NCBI RefSeq assembly: GCF_008831285.2
Contig: NC_045140.1
Span: 1,405,528-1,469,527 of the forward strand
Direction: 5' to 3'
Length of the DNA: 64,000 bases
From: Nymphaea colorata
Taxonomy: Eukaryota > Streptophyta > Magnoliopsida > Nymphaeales > Nymphaeaceae
The notes beneath the pieces were generated by a model, which saw nothing but the letters and a program-made list of their open reading frames with translations, searched no databases and was not told where the DNA came from. The stretch's first letter is position 1. The number at the start of each line of letters is the position of its first letter. The position numbers were made by a program, and so were the translations under genes. This document shows positions 1 through 12,200 of this stretch, piece after piece.

Positions 1-2143
1 CTAAGTTGTTAGTATGTTACAACCCGGATGAAGGGCTATTGTGGTTTAGCAACATACGAAGGTAAAATGGGTGGCAGCCTGATTCTGTTCCTTTGATGAA
101 CATGATGGTTAGGTGCATGTTGTGAGTTCAGATGCAGTTACTCAGGCATTGAAGGCCCTGCTCTCGTCCACTTGCAGCAGAGTTTTGAAGTTCATTGTAG
201 TTTCAGAAAAGCAACCAACAGATTGTCGTGATTGTTGTCCTTTAGTTTCTTGTATTTTTTATGTGGCATTTCTTACTCCCTGAAAGGATCTATTAAATAA
301 GAGAAAATTTAGACTAACAAAATAAGTGTTATGAATTTGGGGAGATAGAATGTCCGGATGATGGACACTCTCTTTGGGGATCTAATATTTGTTCCTGATG
401 TATGGATTTTTTACCTCATGTTATACTGATTGGACTGTCAATGCTGCAGGGGCCTTTGAGGATATTTCAGATGGCATGAAAGGGATAATTTGTCACACCA
501 GGTGATTGGCTCCTTTTCTCCTGAGCCATTTGCACTTTCTGACCTTATCAATTTACACCTCAGGAAAGCAACTGTGTCTTTGATTGAAATTTTGTTTTTT
601 GTCTTGATTTGTAATAAGTTTAAGCCACTGCTTACCAACCACACATATTAGCTGGTCATTGGGCTTCAATGGAATGAATGTATGGGAACATCTAGGCAGC
701 CTAGATACATTCACGAAATCACATATTCATTAGTCTAATTTGGCCTGCCAAAATTAGGAAAATTATTCTATCAAATGTAGGTTACTGAAACAGATTGTGT
801 GATTATATGTAAAGGGCTGTCTGCTGGTTGCACTTGCATAAGGTTTCCCATGACGTGTCGATTTGCATATTCGTCCATAGGTCAAATCAAGTATGTAATT
901 ATTGGAATAATTGTTGGAGACTCAAATGATGGATAGGCAAGCATGATAACTTATATGTTGATCTATATCTCCATGAATCTAGGAACTTTTGCTTGCATTG
1001 TATTATCGATCAAAGTGATGGATTCACCTGGTATGTGGACCTGGCTGGAATGTGCACTTAATAAACTTGTTTCTAATACGAAGAAATTGCCCAATTTATA
1101 TTGTCTTGGTATCGTAAAACCCAGTAGTTAGGTTCTTCAACTCCAAAGCCTATGCCTGCTTAAGCTTGTGCAGGGAGTCGTGACCATAATATTTGGGCTC
1201 TGACTGCTTTCCTGACAGTCAAAGCCCATCCCACTGCACCAACCCCCTTGGCTCTATGATATGCAAATATAAGCTCTGAAATCGGTACAATATGTTCCTA
1301 AGATAGCTGCAGAGGGAAGAATTGCATTCTGGTGCTATATGGTTTGCTGCCAGTAGGAGTTGCTGTTTTTCTATTTTTATTCATCAATTGATTGAATGTG
1401 TGCACAATCATAAACCACGGAACATTTGATGATATGAAAAATGTCTGCACTGGTAAAATGGAAAGTTGATGCCTTGGTTATTTGGTGTTTCCCATGATCA
1501 CATATACTTTGTTCATCTTAGAAGTTTCATTCACAAAAGGGCTTCTAGATCGTCTTTTCCTCCTGCTCCATGCCACCACCCCCCGAGTGCTTGGGGTGTG
1601 ATCCCCACACACACTAATAGAGGAATGGGAATGGTTCATCCTCAGACTAACTAAAGAAGTGGAAAATCAAATCTAGTATAGCCAGATTATGGAACAAGGC
1701 GATTTTTTGCGGGACCTGCAATATGAAACTAAATCATCATTTTCACTTTGAATGGTAAAACTGGGCCAAGTCAATTTCTCATTGTACAATATCGTGATAA
1801 CTGATGCTTATGACTTTTAGAAAATAATGCTCTTAGAGAACTCAAAGAATGTGAGAAATTGGAGGTTGAGTTGAGTATGAACTCAAATATTACGAGAAAT
1901 TTTAGCTGGATGTGGAGTATAATTTTATGGTTTAAATTCATGTGTTATGTTCTGCGGTGCTTCGACATATGGTTTACCTGCATGCGTTTGGCCGGTAGGG
2001 GCTCCATGAGGGATTAGCTTTGTACCATAAGTCTTATGGAGCCTTTTCATAAGGGGATGTCTTTACTATTTTATCTGTAGACTCGTCCACAAGAATCTTT
2101 GAGCCTGCAGCCGAAGAGAGCCTCTGCACAAAAGGAAGTCTAA
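1..2143. other. Gene-free stretch (possible tail of an upstream gene)
   Basis: No reading frame here resembles a known protein. The sequence is AT-rich and broken by stops, like intron or 3' flanking DNA. Two short splice-flanked open pieces (450-501 and 2081-2143) are discussed among the rejected items. If a gene lies here, most of it is left of the window. Confidence 0.5.
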
Positions 2144-2322
2144 GGTTGCGTTTGATTACTGCGGTCAAGTTTGACACTCCCTCCCTCTTTGGGGTGCAAA
2201 AGCCAATTCTAAATCATGCTTTTTACATTAAAGTGTGGATATTAAAATGTGGATTTGAAATCCTAAGGGGTGGATGATGAAATCCACAGTTTGTGGATTA
2301 TCCGTGGCGAATGGAACGCAAC
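2144..2322. mobile_element. MITE-like element with GTTGCGTT ends
   Basis: A 179-bp non-coding segment begins GGTTGCGTTTGATTAC and ends GAATGGAACGCAAC. The reverse complement of the end is GTTGCGTTCCATTC, so the termini form an imperfect inverted repeat of about 14 bp. The interior has repeated TGTGGATTT-like words. I could not find a clean target duplication, so the superfamily is left open. A diverged relative may begin near 19637 (AAGGTTGTGTTTGATAG). Confidence 0.5.
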
Positions 2323-4420
2323 TTTGTTTTGCATCAGAACACGTCTTGTTGGTTGAAGGACTCTTCTATTTTTGAGGACCCTAAGCAATTTTTTATCCTC
2401 CTCAATGCTCCTGAATGCTTAATCAGATTTTGATTCTAGCTTCTCAGGCAGAACAACCCATGGTAGTACTATTCTTTGAACAGGACAGGCAGACCGATGT
2501 TCCTGCTTTAGTTTATCAGACTTGTAGAAGTCAGGCTAAAAGTAACTAATACTTAAAAGTTTTTGTTCTGTTTCCTTTTCTATAAAGATATGCAAACTAT
2601 GGTTAGGAATTAGATCCTGCCAAGTTATGCCTATCATATACCAAACATCGAATCGGAACCTTCTTGAGTTAAGTGTTTTATGTATAACTTTGTGGTCAGG
2701 TGGGCGAAAAGCCACTAGTACAAGTTACAATGTCAAAATGTGATGTCGAAGATCCAACACTCTAAACTTCTTTGGTTAATCGAGGATAGACCAAAATAGA
2801 TTGAAAATGCAAACAAATTATAGAAAATAAAGGAATAACTAGTGGATCCTTCAAGTTAGCTACATGAAGTATTATAAGATGTTAATATGGAGGCCACGTC
2901 GGTCACAACATGGAGTGGCGCTGCAGTGAGACCAGTCCATTAGCATTATGAAGAAGCAAACGCTGCCAATCGTGCGGGCATCATCCTACTGATTCATGTT
3001 TAAAGAAGAGGAGAAAAATGAAGAATAGAGTTGAACATGTATTTAATCGCCTCATTATATATCTAAAAGAAACACAAAGGAGTCTTCTGAGTGACGACTA
3101 ACTTTGCAATACAATACTAGCAAGAAGAGTATTTCATCCTATCACTATCTTGTGATACAGACCTCACCCTTCCCGGATATGAGTTCCACATAATAATGGA
3201 GCTTATTTATCTGAATAGGAAATTCAATTCCGGTATGAAGCATCAAACTTCTAGTAGAGTCATCATTCCTCAGGACAATGGGTGTGTTTCATACGTGAAG
3301 ACTTCCTGGGACTCGACTCGATTGAGTAGTTGAACTCATCTCCCATTATCATCATGGTAGAGCTAATGGAGTTATTGAAATTCTAGGCAAGTCCTACCAG
3401 AACTGGGATCTTTCAAGATCCTACTTTCTACTGATCTAATTGTAGCGTGAGGCCCAGTCAATAAAATTTAAAACTTTCAGATGACACATTCAAAGCATGT
3501 TGGGGATTTGTCTTGGCCCATCATATCTTTGTAACGCAAAGGTCAGATATTATATTGGTGACCAAGGGAGTCATTAGTTGTTAGTTTCCAACAGAAGCAA
3601 ACACTGTTTGGGATGTTCCACTTGATGTTACTAATTAGTCTCCCGTGAAACCCTGTATTTGGTACTACGGAAGGAATTTTTTCAAAACCCACTTTTTTCC
3701 TACATAATAAATGAAAAAAAAATGTTTCAAGATCCCGAAGGAAGAAGTATATCCTGATCCATATATTTGCTTTTATAAACATTGGCAGGCTAAACAAGAA
3801 CACGGAACCGGTGGTGGGGTAAAAATTGAGCTCCAATGTAAAGCAATCAGATAGAAAGGAAAAGAATAAATGTTGTCGATGACTTTTTCTTCTTTGGCTG
3901 ATTTATGTGGATGAATCCATCTAGGAACAAAGTGGCAAAGGATCAGCTGATCAGTAAATCTGGGCAGCAGTGAGTCCTATCTTCAGTTGGTGGCTTGGAG
4001 CTTGTTGAAGGTAGACACGCTTGCGAACCCTGAGTTACATGTGGCTTTGCTGTATTCAAATATATGCAATATTCCAAGAGAACATACAATCTAATCTAAA
4101 AGCTTCTTGAATGATACCGCATATTGTAATACATAGATGCTGAGATACAATGTAAGCTATTTCTTGAAATTGGAAGAATTCAAGCTAGTAAATTTAGAAA
4201 AGAAGACCTAAAGAAAATATCTACAAAGCATCAATAACTTGCATTTTAAAATATAAAAATTCATATACATGTATATAAGGAGGGAGATGCGGAATCATTA
4301 TGCAGGAAAAAAATGAAGCAATATAGACATGCAAGTATTACGTTATCTTAGTTGTAGCATGACTTTATCTGTCGCAGCAACACGAGTTAGCACACCTAAC
4401 ACATAAAATTTGCAGCACAA

Positions 4421-4421
<1 letters not shown>

Positions 4422-4456
<35 letters not shown>
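4422..4456. repeat. (TG)n(AG)n microsatellite
   Basis: A compound dinucleotide run: about seven TG units followed by about ten AG units. Confidence 0.95.
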
Positions 4457-4457
<1 letters not shown>

Positions 4458-4548
4458 AGAGATGAAGTATGAAATTAGTATGATTTATGGTACTACGAGC
4501 TCTTCATATGCATAAACCAATATTTTTTATTGGAAATTAAACTATTGC

Positions 4549-4637
4549 CTTACTCATACCAATTCTCTTTTATGTGAGGCAAAGATGCGGAGGGATCATT
4601 TGGATTCTTACTCATACCAATTCTCTTTTATGTGAGG
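4549..4637. repeat. 31-bp direct duplication with 58-bp period
   Basis: A 31-bp sequence starting CTTACTCATACCAATTCTC occurs at 4549-4579 and again, unchanged, at 4607-4637, with 27 bp between the copies. It looks like a recent local duplication. Confidence 0.9.
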
Positions 4638-4765
4638 TTGTCTCCATCAAGCCCTTAAGAATGAATTTGATGTTGCCAAACTCAGTTCAATATATAGAAT
4701 CCCTAAGAGCAAGTTTGATTTCTTGGATGGATATTTATGGTTGGTCGATTCAGACAAAAAAAGTT

Positions 4766-5572
4766 CTAGGTGCCATTTGGATGCCACTTTAAAACCTGGT
4801 TTTGTAGGTAAAACCGGGTTTAGTTTTACCTCCAAAACCACTTTTTGCAAGTACCTGGATGAAAAGAAAACGATGTTTTGTAGAAATTGGGTTTTCACAA
4901 AACAGTATTTTCACATGCGGATGAAAAACCTGGACCCCACTAGGTTTTTCATCAAAAACTCAGTTTTGATGGGGGACAGTTATGAATCTGATTTTGTGCT
5001 TTGTATCTTTTTCTAGGAATGACTTTTCAGTGTGGAAATAGATGGACATTAAATGGGAACTTGGGTCCTGAGGATTTGACAATTACACAAGATAATCGAT
5101 TTGATCAAATGCCAAGATGTACTAGTACTACTATTATTACTTGGTTCATTAATTGATCTTCTCTCAAGAATTAGCATTTTTTCTATTAGAGCACATAAGC
5201 ACGACAAATGATGCCAATAAGGGCAAGATTATCATATGATGCTAAAAAACTGAGTCAAAGTATCCATCTCAAGAAATTGAAAGCCCAATCTGCAAATATA
5301 ATGTATCTATTGAATTATTTATAAAATGTCCCAAGGTTGTATATGTACATAATTGCCAACGAACACATTTGTAACTATCATCAAATATTTAACTGAACTC
5401 ATACTCAAAAAATCTTTTTTTTTTCATCCAAACAAAAACATAGTTTGAAATAGTGAAAAGCTAGTTTTGCCTGGTCATCGAAACTTGGCAAACCAGCTTT
5501 TCGAAAGCTCATCAAAGAATCAATTTTTTTGGAAACCAAGTTTTAGAGGGTGTCATCCAAACACCTCCCTAG
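4766..5572. mobile_element. Non-autonomous DNA transposon, about 0.8 kb
   Basis: The left end reads CTAGGTGCCATTTGGATGCC. The right end, reverse-complemented, reads CTAGGGAGGTGTTTGGATGA, and both continue into similar AAAACCTGGTTT / AAAACTTGGTTT sequence. That gives imperfect terminal inverted repeats of roughly 40 bp. The interior is full of AAAACC/GGTTTT inverted words and has no transposase frame. The target duplication is not clear, so the superfamily is uncertain. Confidence 0.65.
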
Positions 5573-6238
5573 ACTTTTATTAATCAAACTCTTTCTGGGC
5601 AGACAAAAGATCATGAAAGTCCAGAAGTGGCATGCCTAAAACTTGGAGAAGCTATCCGAGATTTTGGTAGTAATGTTTTTATTGACTCTTGTCGAATGGC
5701 GACTTCTGGCCTTCCCAGACAAGTTATTCGGGCAATTAAACTTGTTCCAAAGGGATGGGACTAAATAGTAGTTGTAATCGAATTCGGTGATGATTGTTTC
5801 TATCATGTTATAAAGATTTGACTCGCATCTTAATCTTTTTAGAGTTTGTAATTTTACATTTAATTTTACTACCTTTTGTGTCGAGATTCGTTCCTGCCCA
5901 TCCAATGGGTCATATGTTTGGTAGTAAGCGTATCGATCCAATCCCGACGCGCTAACACTCCTTGTATTTTCAAATGAGGGACACGAAACATGGTAGGGGC
6001 TCTCCCACTGCACAGCTTGATATGAATAACTAGTGTTGCGTCCGTCCAGACGCCCTCGAGGAGGGGGTCCCATCTCCCATCGACGTCCTCCTCTTGGAGC
6101 TAACGGCAGAGGTAACCGGGTGGGTTTTTGTAGTTCGCTAGCCCAACTGCTGGCTTCAGTCGAATAAAACGCTACTTGATCGAGGATCAGGACCACTACA
6201 TAGCGACGCCTTCCATTCTTCTCCTCCTTTGCTCCATC
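5573..6238. other. Upstream region of the BSD-domain gene
   Basis: AT-rich up to about 5930, then noticeably GC-richer (about 6000-6150), as is common around plant transcription starts. No TATA box is placed with confidence. An open frame on the other strand (5636-6196) has no recognisable family and probably reflects the local base composition. Confidence 0.4.
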
Positions 6239-9200
6239 ATGAGCGCCAACAACAAGAACCTTGAATATGGATGGTCTTCTTGGCTCAGAAGGGGTACCAA
6301 GTCTTTCGGCTCAAGGAATCAACAGAAGAACAAGCAGCCCAGACAAGGGAATGACAAAGAGACACTGGTTCGCTTTGGCATCACCGACCAGTTGCAGGAA
6401 TTAGTCAAGGGTTTCACCTTGGACACCTTCAAGAAGCACCAACAAGACGATGGTATTCTTCGGAATCTTCCCTTATACCTCTTCTTGTCTGTAATTTGTT
6501 GATACTACTTTCTTGTTTTGCCCGGAAACCTGCGATTAGTAGGCGGAGTTGGTGAGCCAGAGAACGCCCCTTTGGTCGGTAACGTTAGGCAGGATCTCAC
6601 CGAATGGCAAGTGAAGCATGCCAATCTTATGCTCTCCAATGTCAAGGTGTTGTTATTTCGCTCCACGCCATTTTTTTCATGACGATAATTTCTGTTATTC
6701 GTTTTTACTATGTTGGTTTTGGTCCTTTGGCGTGTCTTGCACTATGCTCTTTTTCCCTTAACTCGTCTTCTTTGAAGGCACCATTTTTTTTTTTTTTTTA
6801 CAAATAATATTGTGCAAAGGCTACTGTAGAATTCGAAACGTCTGTATCAGAAGTTACAAATTCTTCCTCAATGTCCATTTTGTATCCACAACCAACCAAA
6901 TGTATACCATTCTCATGTCAAGCCGAATAATATGCTTAGTAACTGGTTGTCTCTGACCAACGTGTTAAGTTTCCATCGTTTCTGGGATGCAATCTCTCGA
7001 AAACACTCTTGTCTTGCATACTTGGAAGGCTGAAATCTAGTTAAATATTCCAGCAGCTAATAAATGAACTATCTGATCTAATATCCATGGTAATGTTATT
7101 TTAACTTTCGAATATGAATATAATGTCTTAATTTGATGGAAGAACATAGCTTTTGTATAGTTGTACAAAAGGAGTTTGTAGAAGTATTTATATTCTTAGG
7201 TATGCCTATTATCTATATTATTGAACTTGTAACCTTAGAAGCTGGGAGTGAATAAGAGAAATTAGGGAAACGGATATTGTTTTATGGAGCAAGTCGTATT
7301 TCTTGAAGGTGGAAGTGGATTCAGTTTTTTTGTTACGCCAATCTCATGAGGTTCGAAGTGTACCATAAGGATGTTTATATGAAATAAAGTGTCAAGGAGA
7401 TTAGTTCTAACAGCAAAGATGATAAGCTACTGAATTGCATGATAACTTGCCTGAAAAGTCTGATAAGTGAAAATGTTCATTTTGTTCTTCAGTTTGTAAG
7501 TTAACCTTGATGAAGTTCTCCAGAGGCAATGTTAGCCCCCTGGCGGTTTTGATAGCAGAGTTGAAATTTTTATGCTGGATTCTCAACTGTGTCTCATGCT
7601 TACATGACTCCAGCTGAATAGAAACCTTGGACCTGGTAAGTCCTTAAGTGAGGTAGATTTAACTCTAGAGTCTAGACTAGCATTCTAGTAGAGGACTCAA
7701 GGATATGCTTACATAATTGGAAAACTGTAGTGCCTATTGTTTCTGTCAAGCTCGTGACTGAGAGCTAGTGTCTCCTAAAGGCCATGGTGCTTTCTAGATC
7801 AACAATCAAAATCTCAGGATCTGTCTAGACTCTAGAGATTTAAAAAATTTGTCATTTAGAAAAGAAGATTATGCTGAGTTTCATGTGTCTTCATCAATTC
7901 ATTTTTCTCAGTCTTATATAAACAGGTTATAGTGTTTCCTAGGCTCCTAGCATTCTCATTATACGAGGACTTCATCATCCACTTATACCTTGATACTATT
8001 TCTACTGGTATTTTATTAACAAAGCACCTACTCTTACATTTTTTTGAAAAATTGCTGCATCTGCACCCACACCAGTAACCACACCTTGCACCCATGTGAT
8101 ATAGTTTGTAAATAATTTGTAAATCTGGTAGCGTAGTCAGTAGCATACACAAGAAGAAAAATAAATAATCAGCTGAACATATGCATGATGCTGCAACTAC
8201 TGGAAAATTGTAATCAGAAAAAGAAAGAGGTAGATGAAAATTGAAAAGGGTAAAAAGGCCAGTGAATATACATGTGCACACCAGATAAAGGAAAGAAGAG
8301 AGAAAAAAACAAGAGAAACTAGGGTTTGCTGGGTAATAAAGAATAAGCTCACCATTTTGTCACTTCATTCACTGGAGAAATATAGACATCACACAAGATA
8401 TTGTTGCCACCTCGCCAGAAAAAATGTTTTCCTCATCAGAGATGGTCATACAATGCCGGAGGATGATGAGGGTTCATTGGTGGGTTGGACACGTGTGTAG
8501 TGTGCTCCAGCATTCAACTTTGATCGAGGTCTGATGGCCTTACAACATTTATACACAGTGTAATTGGGAAAAAAAAACCAAATTTTGGACAGCCGTGGAC
8601 TCGGTCGATTTTGACATGAGTCTGAAAAAGGATAGATTTGGCCTCAGGTCCATTGACCACACCTAACATGGCCCATGTTGCACCCTAGGCATGTTCCATG
8701 TTGCACCTGTGCCATGTCTATGTCAAGTTGGGTTGACATGGGTACCCCGCCTTCTTAGAGGCGTTCATGTGACTTAGTAGTGTACAAACACTAAGATTAG
8801 GGCTTATCTTTACAAGGTTGTCAGTTGCTTAAAGTGATTCAACATTAATATGTTATAGCTTGACCACCATCCATGTAAGGATTCCAAAACTTATTGAAGC
8901 TAGAACTACTTGCTGAAGTTGTGTGAACGATACCTTCTGGAAACTTTTGGATCACAAACATGACTGCAAAAATAAGCCTGAAAATATGAAGCAACTGCTA
9001 TTCCAGATATATAGGATACTATCTTGTGGCCTGATATAGTTAGATTCTCCATTTCTGATAAGTTTCTCATACTTTTGTATGTATTTAATTTCCATGATTC
9101 TATCTTCCTATCCCCTTTTCTTCCAAGTGATGGAATTGGTGTCTTTTTCCATATATCTGTTGAATGATGATCTTATCATCAAAATCCATGCCAGAGCTTT

Positions 9201-12200
9201 ATGCTAGGTTTTGGACTGAAAGCTTACTTATAGTTATAGTGACCCATTACATGTAATGATTTTTTATCATCCTTTACTCTTTATTTTCCTATATCACATG
9301 GACACTTCACTTGGCATCAACACCCTCCGTTGACCCAAAATCATTCTTGGACACACTAAGATACTTCATAGACGTGGTCAGACAGGTCAATATTCTATCA
9401 TGATATAAGTGTACCTGCACTGTTTTCTGTATCATACCCACATTCAAGTACAATATGACATAACTATTCTTTCTAGATATGTTAGCTATGGGATATTTTT
9501 TGTTGTTGTAGATGATATAGTATTTATTAGTAATTTTATGGTACTCCCACTGGCCAGTGTTATGTCCTAATATAGCAAGATGTTAAGATGTTCTGACTTG
9601 GATTTTTCAGGAAATTTCTCAACTTAGGTATGTTTTATGTCCTCGTCATATGAAGGAGAGACAGTTTTGGGACATTTATTTTAAGCTTGTCAAGAATCAT
9701 GTGCAACAGTAAGCATCTCTCTTCCCCACCCCCTTTCTTCTTCTTTCCGTGTGTATGTCGTCGTTGTTTTCATCTATGTATATTATGTGTTGATTTTTGT
9801 TTGTAAATCTCACTCTTTATAGTGATTATTTGGTGTCACATTAGTTTCACTGCCTATAACAAAAGTGAGTTCTTCATTTGTGATTTCTGGACATTTCTTG
9901 CATGGCAATGATGTTTTTGGTGGTTAGTTGATAACTGAAGGATGCTTCAGCAATTAATTGATAACTGAAGGTTTAAAACCATACACTTGTCAGGTTCTCT
10001 CTTTAAGGATTGTCAATATGACCTAACTGTATTCCATTATAAGGTAATGGTTTATTTTGCAAAGGACAATTATGTCCCTAACAAGTAAGAGTAACTACAA
10101 TAGGACACAACATAACACTTCTGCACCCAGATTCCAATCAGATCTCAATCCATCTCATCTCGTACATCTTTGTAGCCCCATCAAGTTGTACATAGCTTTG
10201 AATCATGGACAACTTGCCTTTTCAAGTAAGCAAACCCTATGCTTGGTTAAACCTTTGGAGTTTGGTGAATAACAACGATTTATTCTCGGCATGCACATAA
10301 TAAGGCATAATCTCCTTGTCTTCAATTTTTTGTCTGATAAAATGTCGGTCAGTTTTGATAAGTTTGATTTGCCTATGTTGGAGGGGATTGAAGGCAATTT
10401 GATTGGGACTTTGATTATTGTGAAGAGGGAACTCAAAATAGGCTTAAGATATATAATCATGGCCTTTGATATTTGAGAATATGTATGAACTAACTTCTCC
10501 TATAACTCTCTTATTGAACAATAATCAAGGTTGGAAACTGGCACCTTTTGAGATAAAGTAGAAAAAGTGTAGACAACAAAAAGCTTGGCCGTGCTTCATC
10601 CAAGAAACAAAGTCAGGATTTCAGACAAGTTTCACAGAAGCACTCCCAATTTATCCTTAGTTTCCTAGCTAATGAATTCTGGTGTGACTGGAACTGACAC
10701 GTCAAGGTCTTCAGAGAGATCTCAGTATTAATAAAACGAATAATTTGTCTTTTCCAAATCAAGAAGCTATTGTTCGAGTTTTTCGAAAACAAGTTGTTTC
10801 AAAAAGTTATATGTTGAATCAATGGCCAAAACAAAGAATAATTGAAGAACTAAAATATGTAAGATGATAGGAACAAAAAAGAACGGCAGGGAATTGAACT
10901 GACAAGCCATCTGACTAGATTATTAAGTAAAGTCAAGTGTGGAAGGAGACTAAGGGTCTGACCCATTACATTTTGATAGAGATGAAATCCAAGAACAGAA
11001 GCCACATGCATACGGGGGAAAAAGCTCTAATTTTGTGACCACAAATACTAGACCAATAGAAATAAAGAAAAGCTTGCATGAACAGGTTTTATTTCATAGG
11101 AACAAATCTGATTTCACGTGAACAGAAATTGAGATCCATTCAGATCAAAGAAAGTGATATGAGGACCAGATCTGTATTGAATGTTAACAGAGAAAATAAC
11201 ACATAAACACAGGTGAAGGAATACAAAAGGAAAAGAATATATGTGACAAGACAGGGAAGAGGGAATAAAGATGAAAAGTGGAAGGAGAAGAAAAAAAAAA
11301 GGAAAAAAGATTCAGCAATGCAGAAAGGTAGGACAAGAAAAAATTAAAGAGGGAGAGAGAGGAAATCAGAAATGAAGATTTGGAAAAGATACAGATATGT
11401 TGAAACTTGAAAATACAATTTTTTAGAGGAAAATGCAGCTCTGGGATCTTAATACCAGTCTGACACCATGAAAGAAATCTGAAAAAGCATGCGAGAACTA
11501 GAAGCAGTGTTGAACAAAAAACAGGGAGAGAAAAATGGAAGGAAAGAGATAGATGCTGTTGCAGTCGCATACCCGCATGTGCAGTTCATGACCTAATTGT
11601 ATTTCATTACAAATTACAAAGGACAATTATATTCCTAATAAGTACTAATAACTACAGTAGGACATAACACACAACTCTTTGGATGCAGATCCAAATCGAA
11701 TCTGAATCCAGATGATCCTGGTATATCTTAGCAAGGGTACTTTTGGTGGTTTCAGGCTTTCAGCAGAAAAAAACGGAAAGTTGCTGGTGGATGTATCCCC
11801 AGATGAAATATTTAATTCAGTTAAATCTATGAATATCACCAGTAACAAGACCTCTCAGAATTTCACGGCAAAGTTTTGTCAGGTGTATTGGTTGAATGTG
11901 GTCAGGGATGAGTTAATGCTGTGACAGGTGTTTTGCTTTTGGAAAGGTGTAGCATAGATTGAATGTGCCTCGTGCTAAGTGCTAACTTCCAAGGTGCGGG
12001 AAACCTCAAGATTTACCCGGTTCAGGCGTATAGGTCTATGTGATGTTCTTTATAAGATCAAGGAAATGTCTGGGATTTTTAACCAAACCATTTTCAATAA
12101 TCAACAGACTAACCTTCCAGGCTGTTTGATCCAAATTTTGATTACTAGTACCATGAAACTGGTCCTCTATTCTGTAGCCATCTGCTTAATTTGTACTTGA

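Larger units (their letters stand above)
2323..4765. other. Gene-free stretch
   Basis: No protein-like frame is recognised. The only structures seen are a TG/AG microsatellite at 4422-4456 and a short direct duplication at 4549-4637, listed separately. Confidence 0.6.

Noticed and set aside
450-501. Possible 52-base exon (AFEDISDGMKGIICHT) between CTGCAG and AGgtgatt
   Set aside because: Splice-like edges and an open frame, but no recognised family and no convincing partner exons; too short to support a gene.
2081-2143. Possible terminal exon after a good TTTTATCTGTAG acceptor
   Set aside because: Any 60-base stretch can be open in one frame; the peptide is not recognised and it ends against a MITE.
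5636-6196. 186-codon minus-strand open frame upstream of the BSD-domain gene
   Set aside because: No family resemblance, opens from GC-rich leader-like sequence, and overlaps the likely promoter of the opposite gene.
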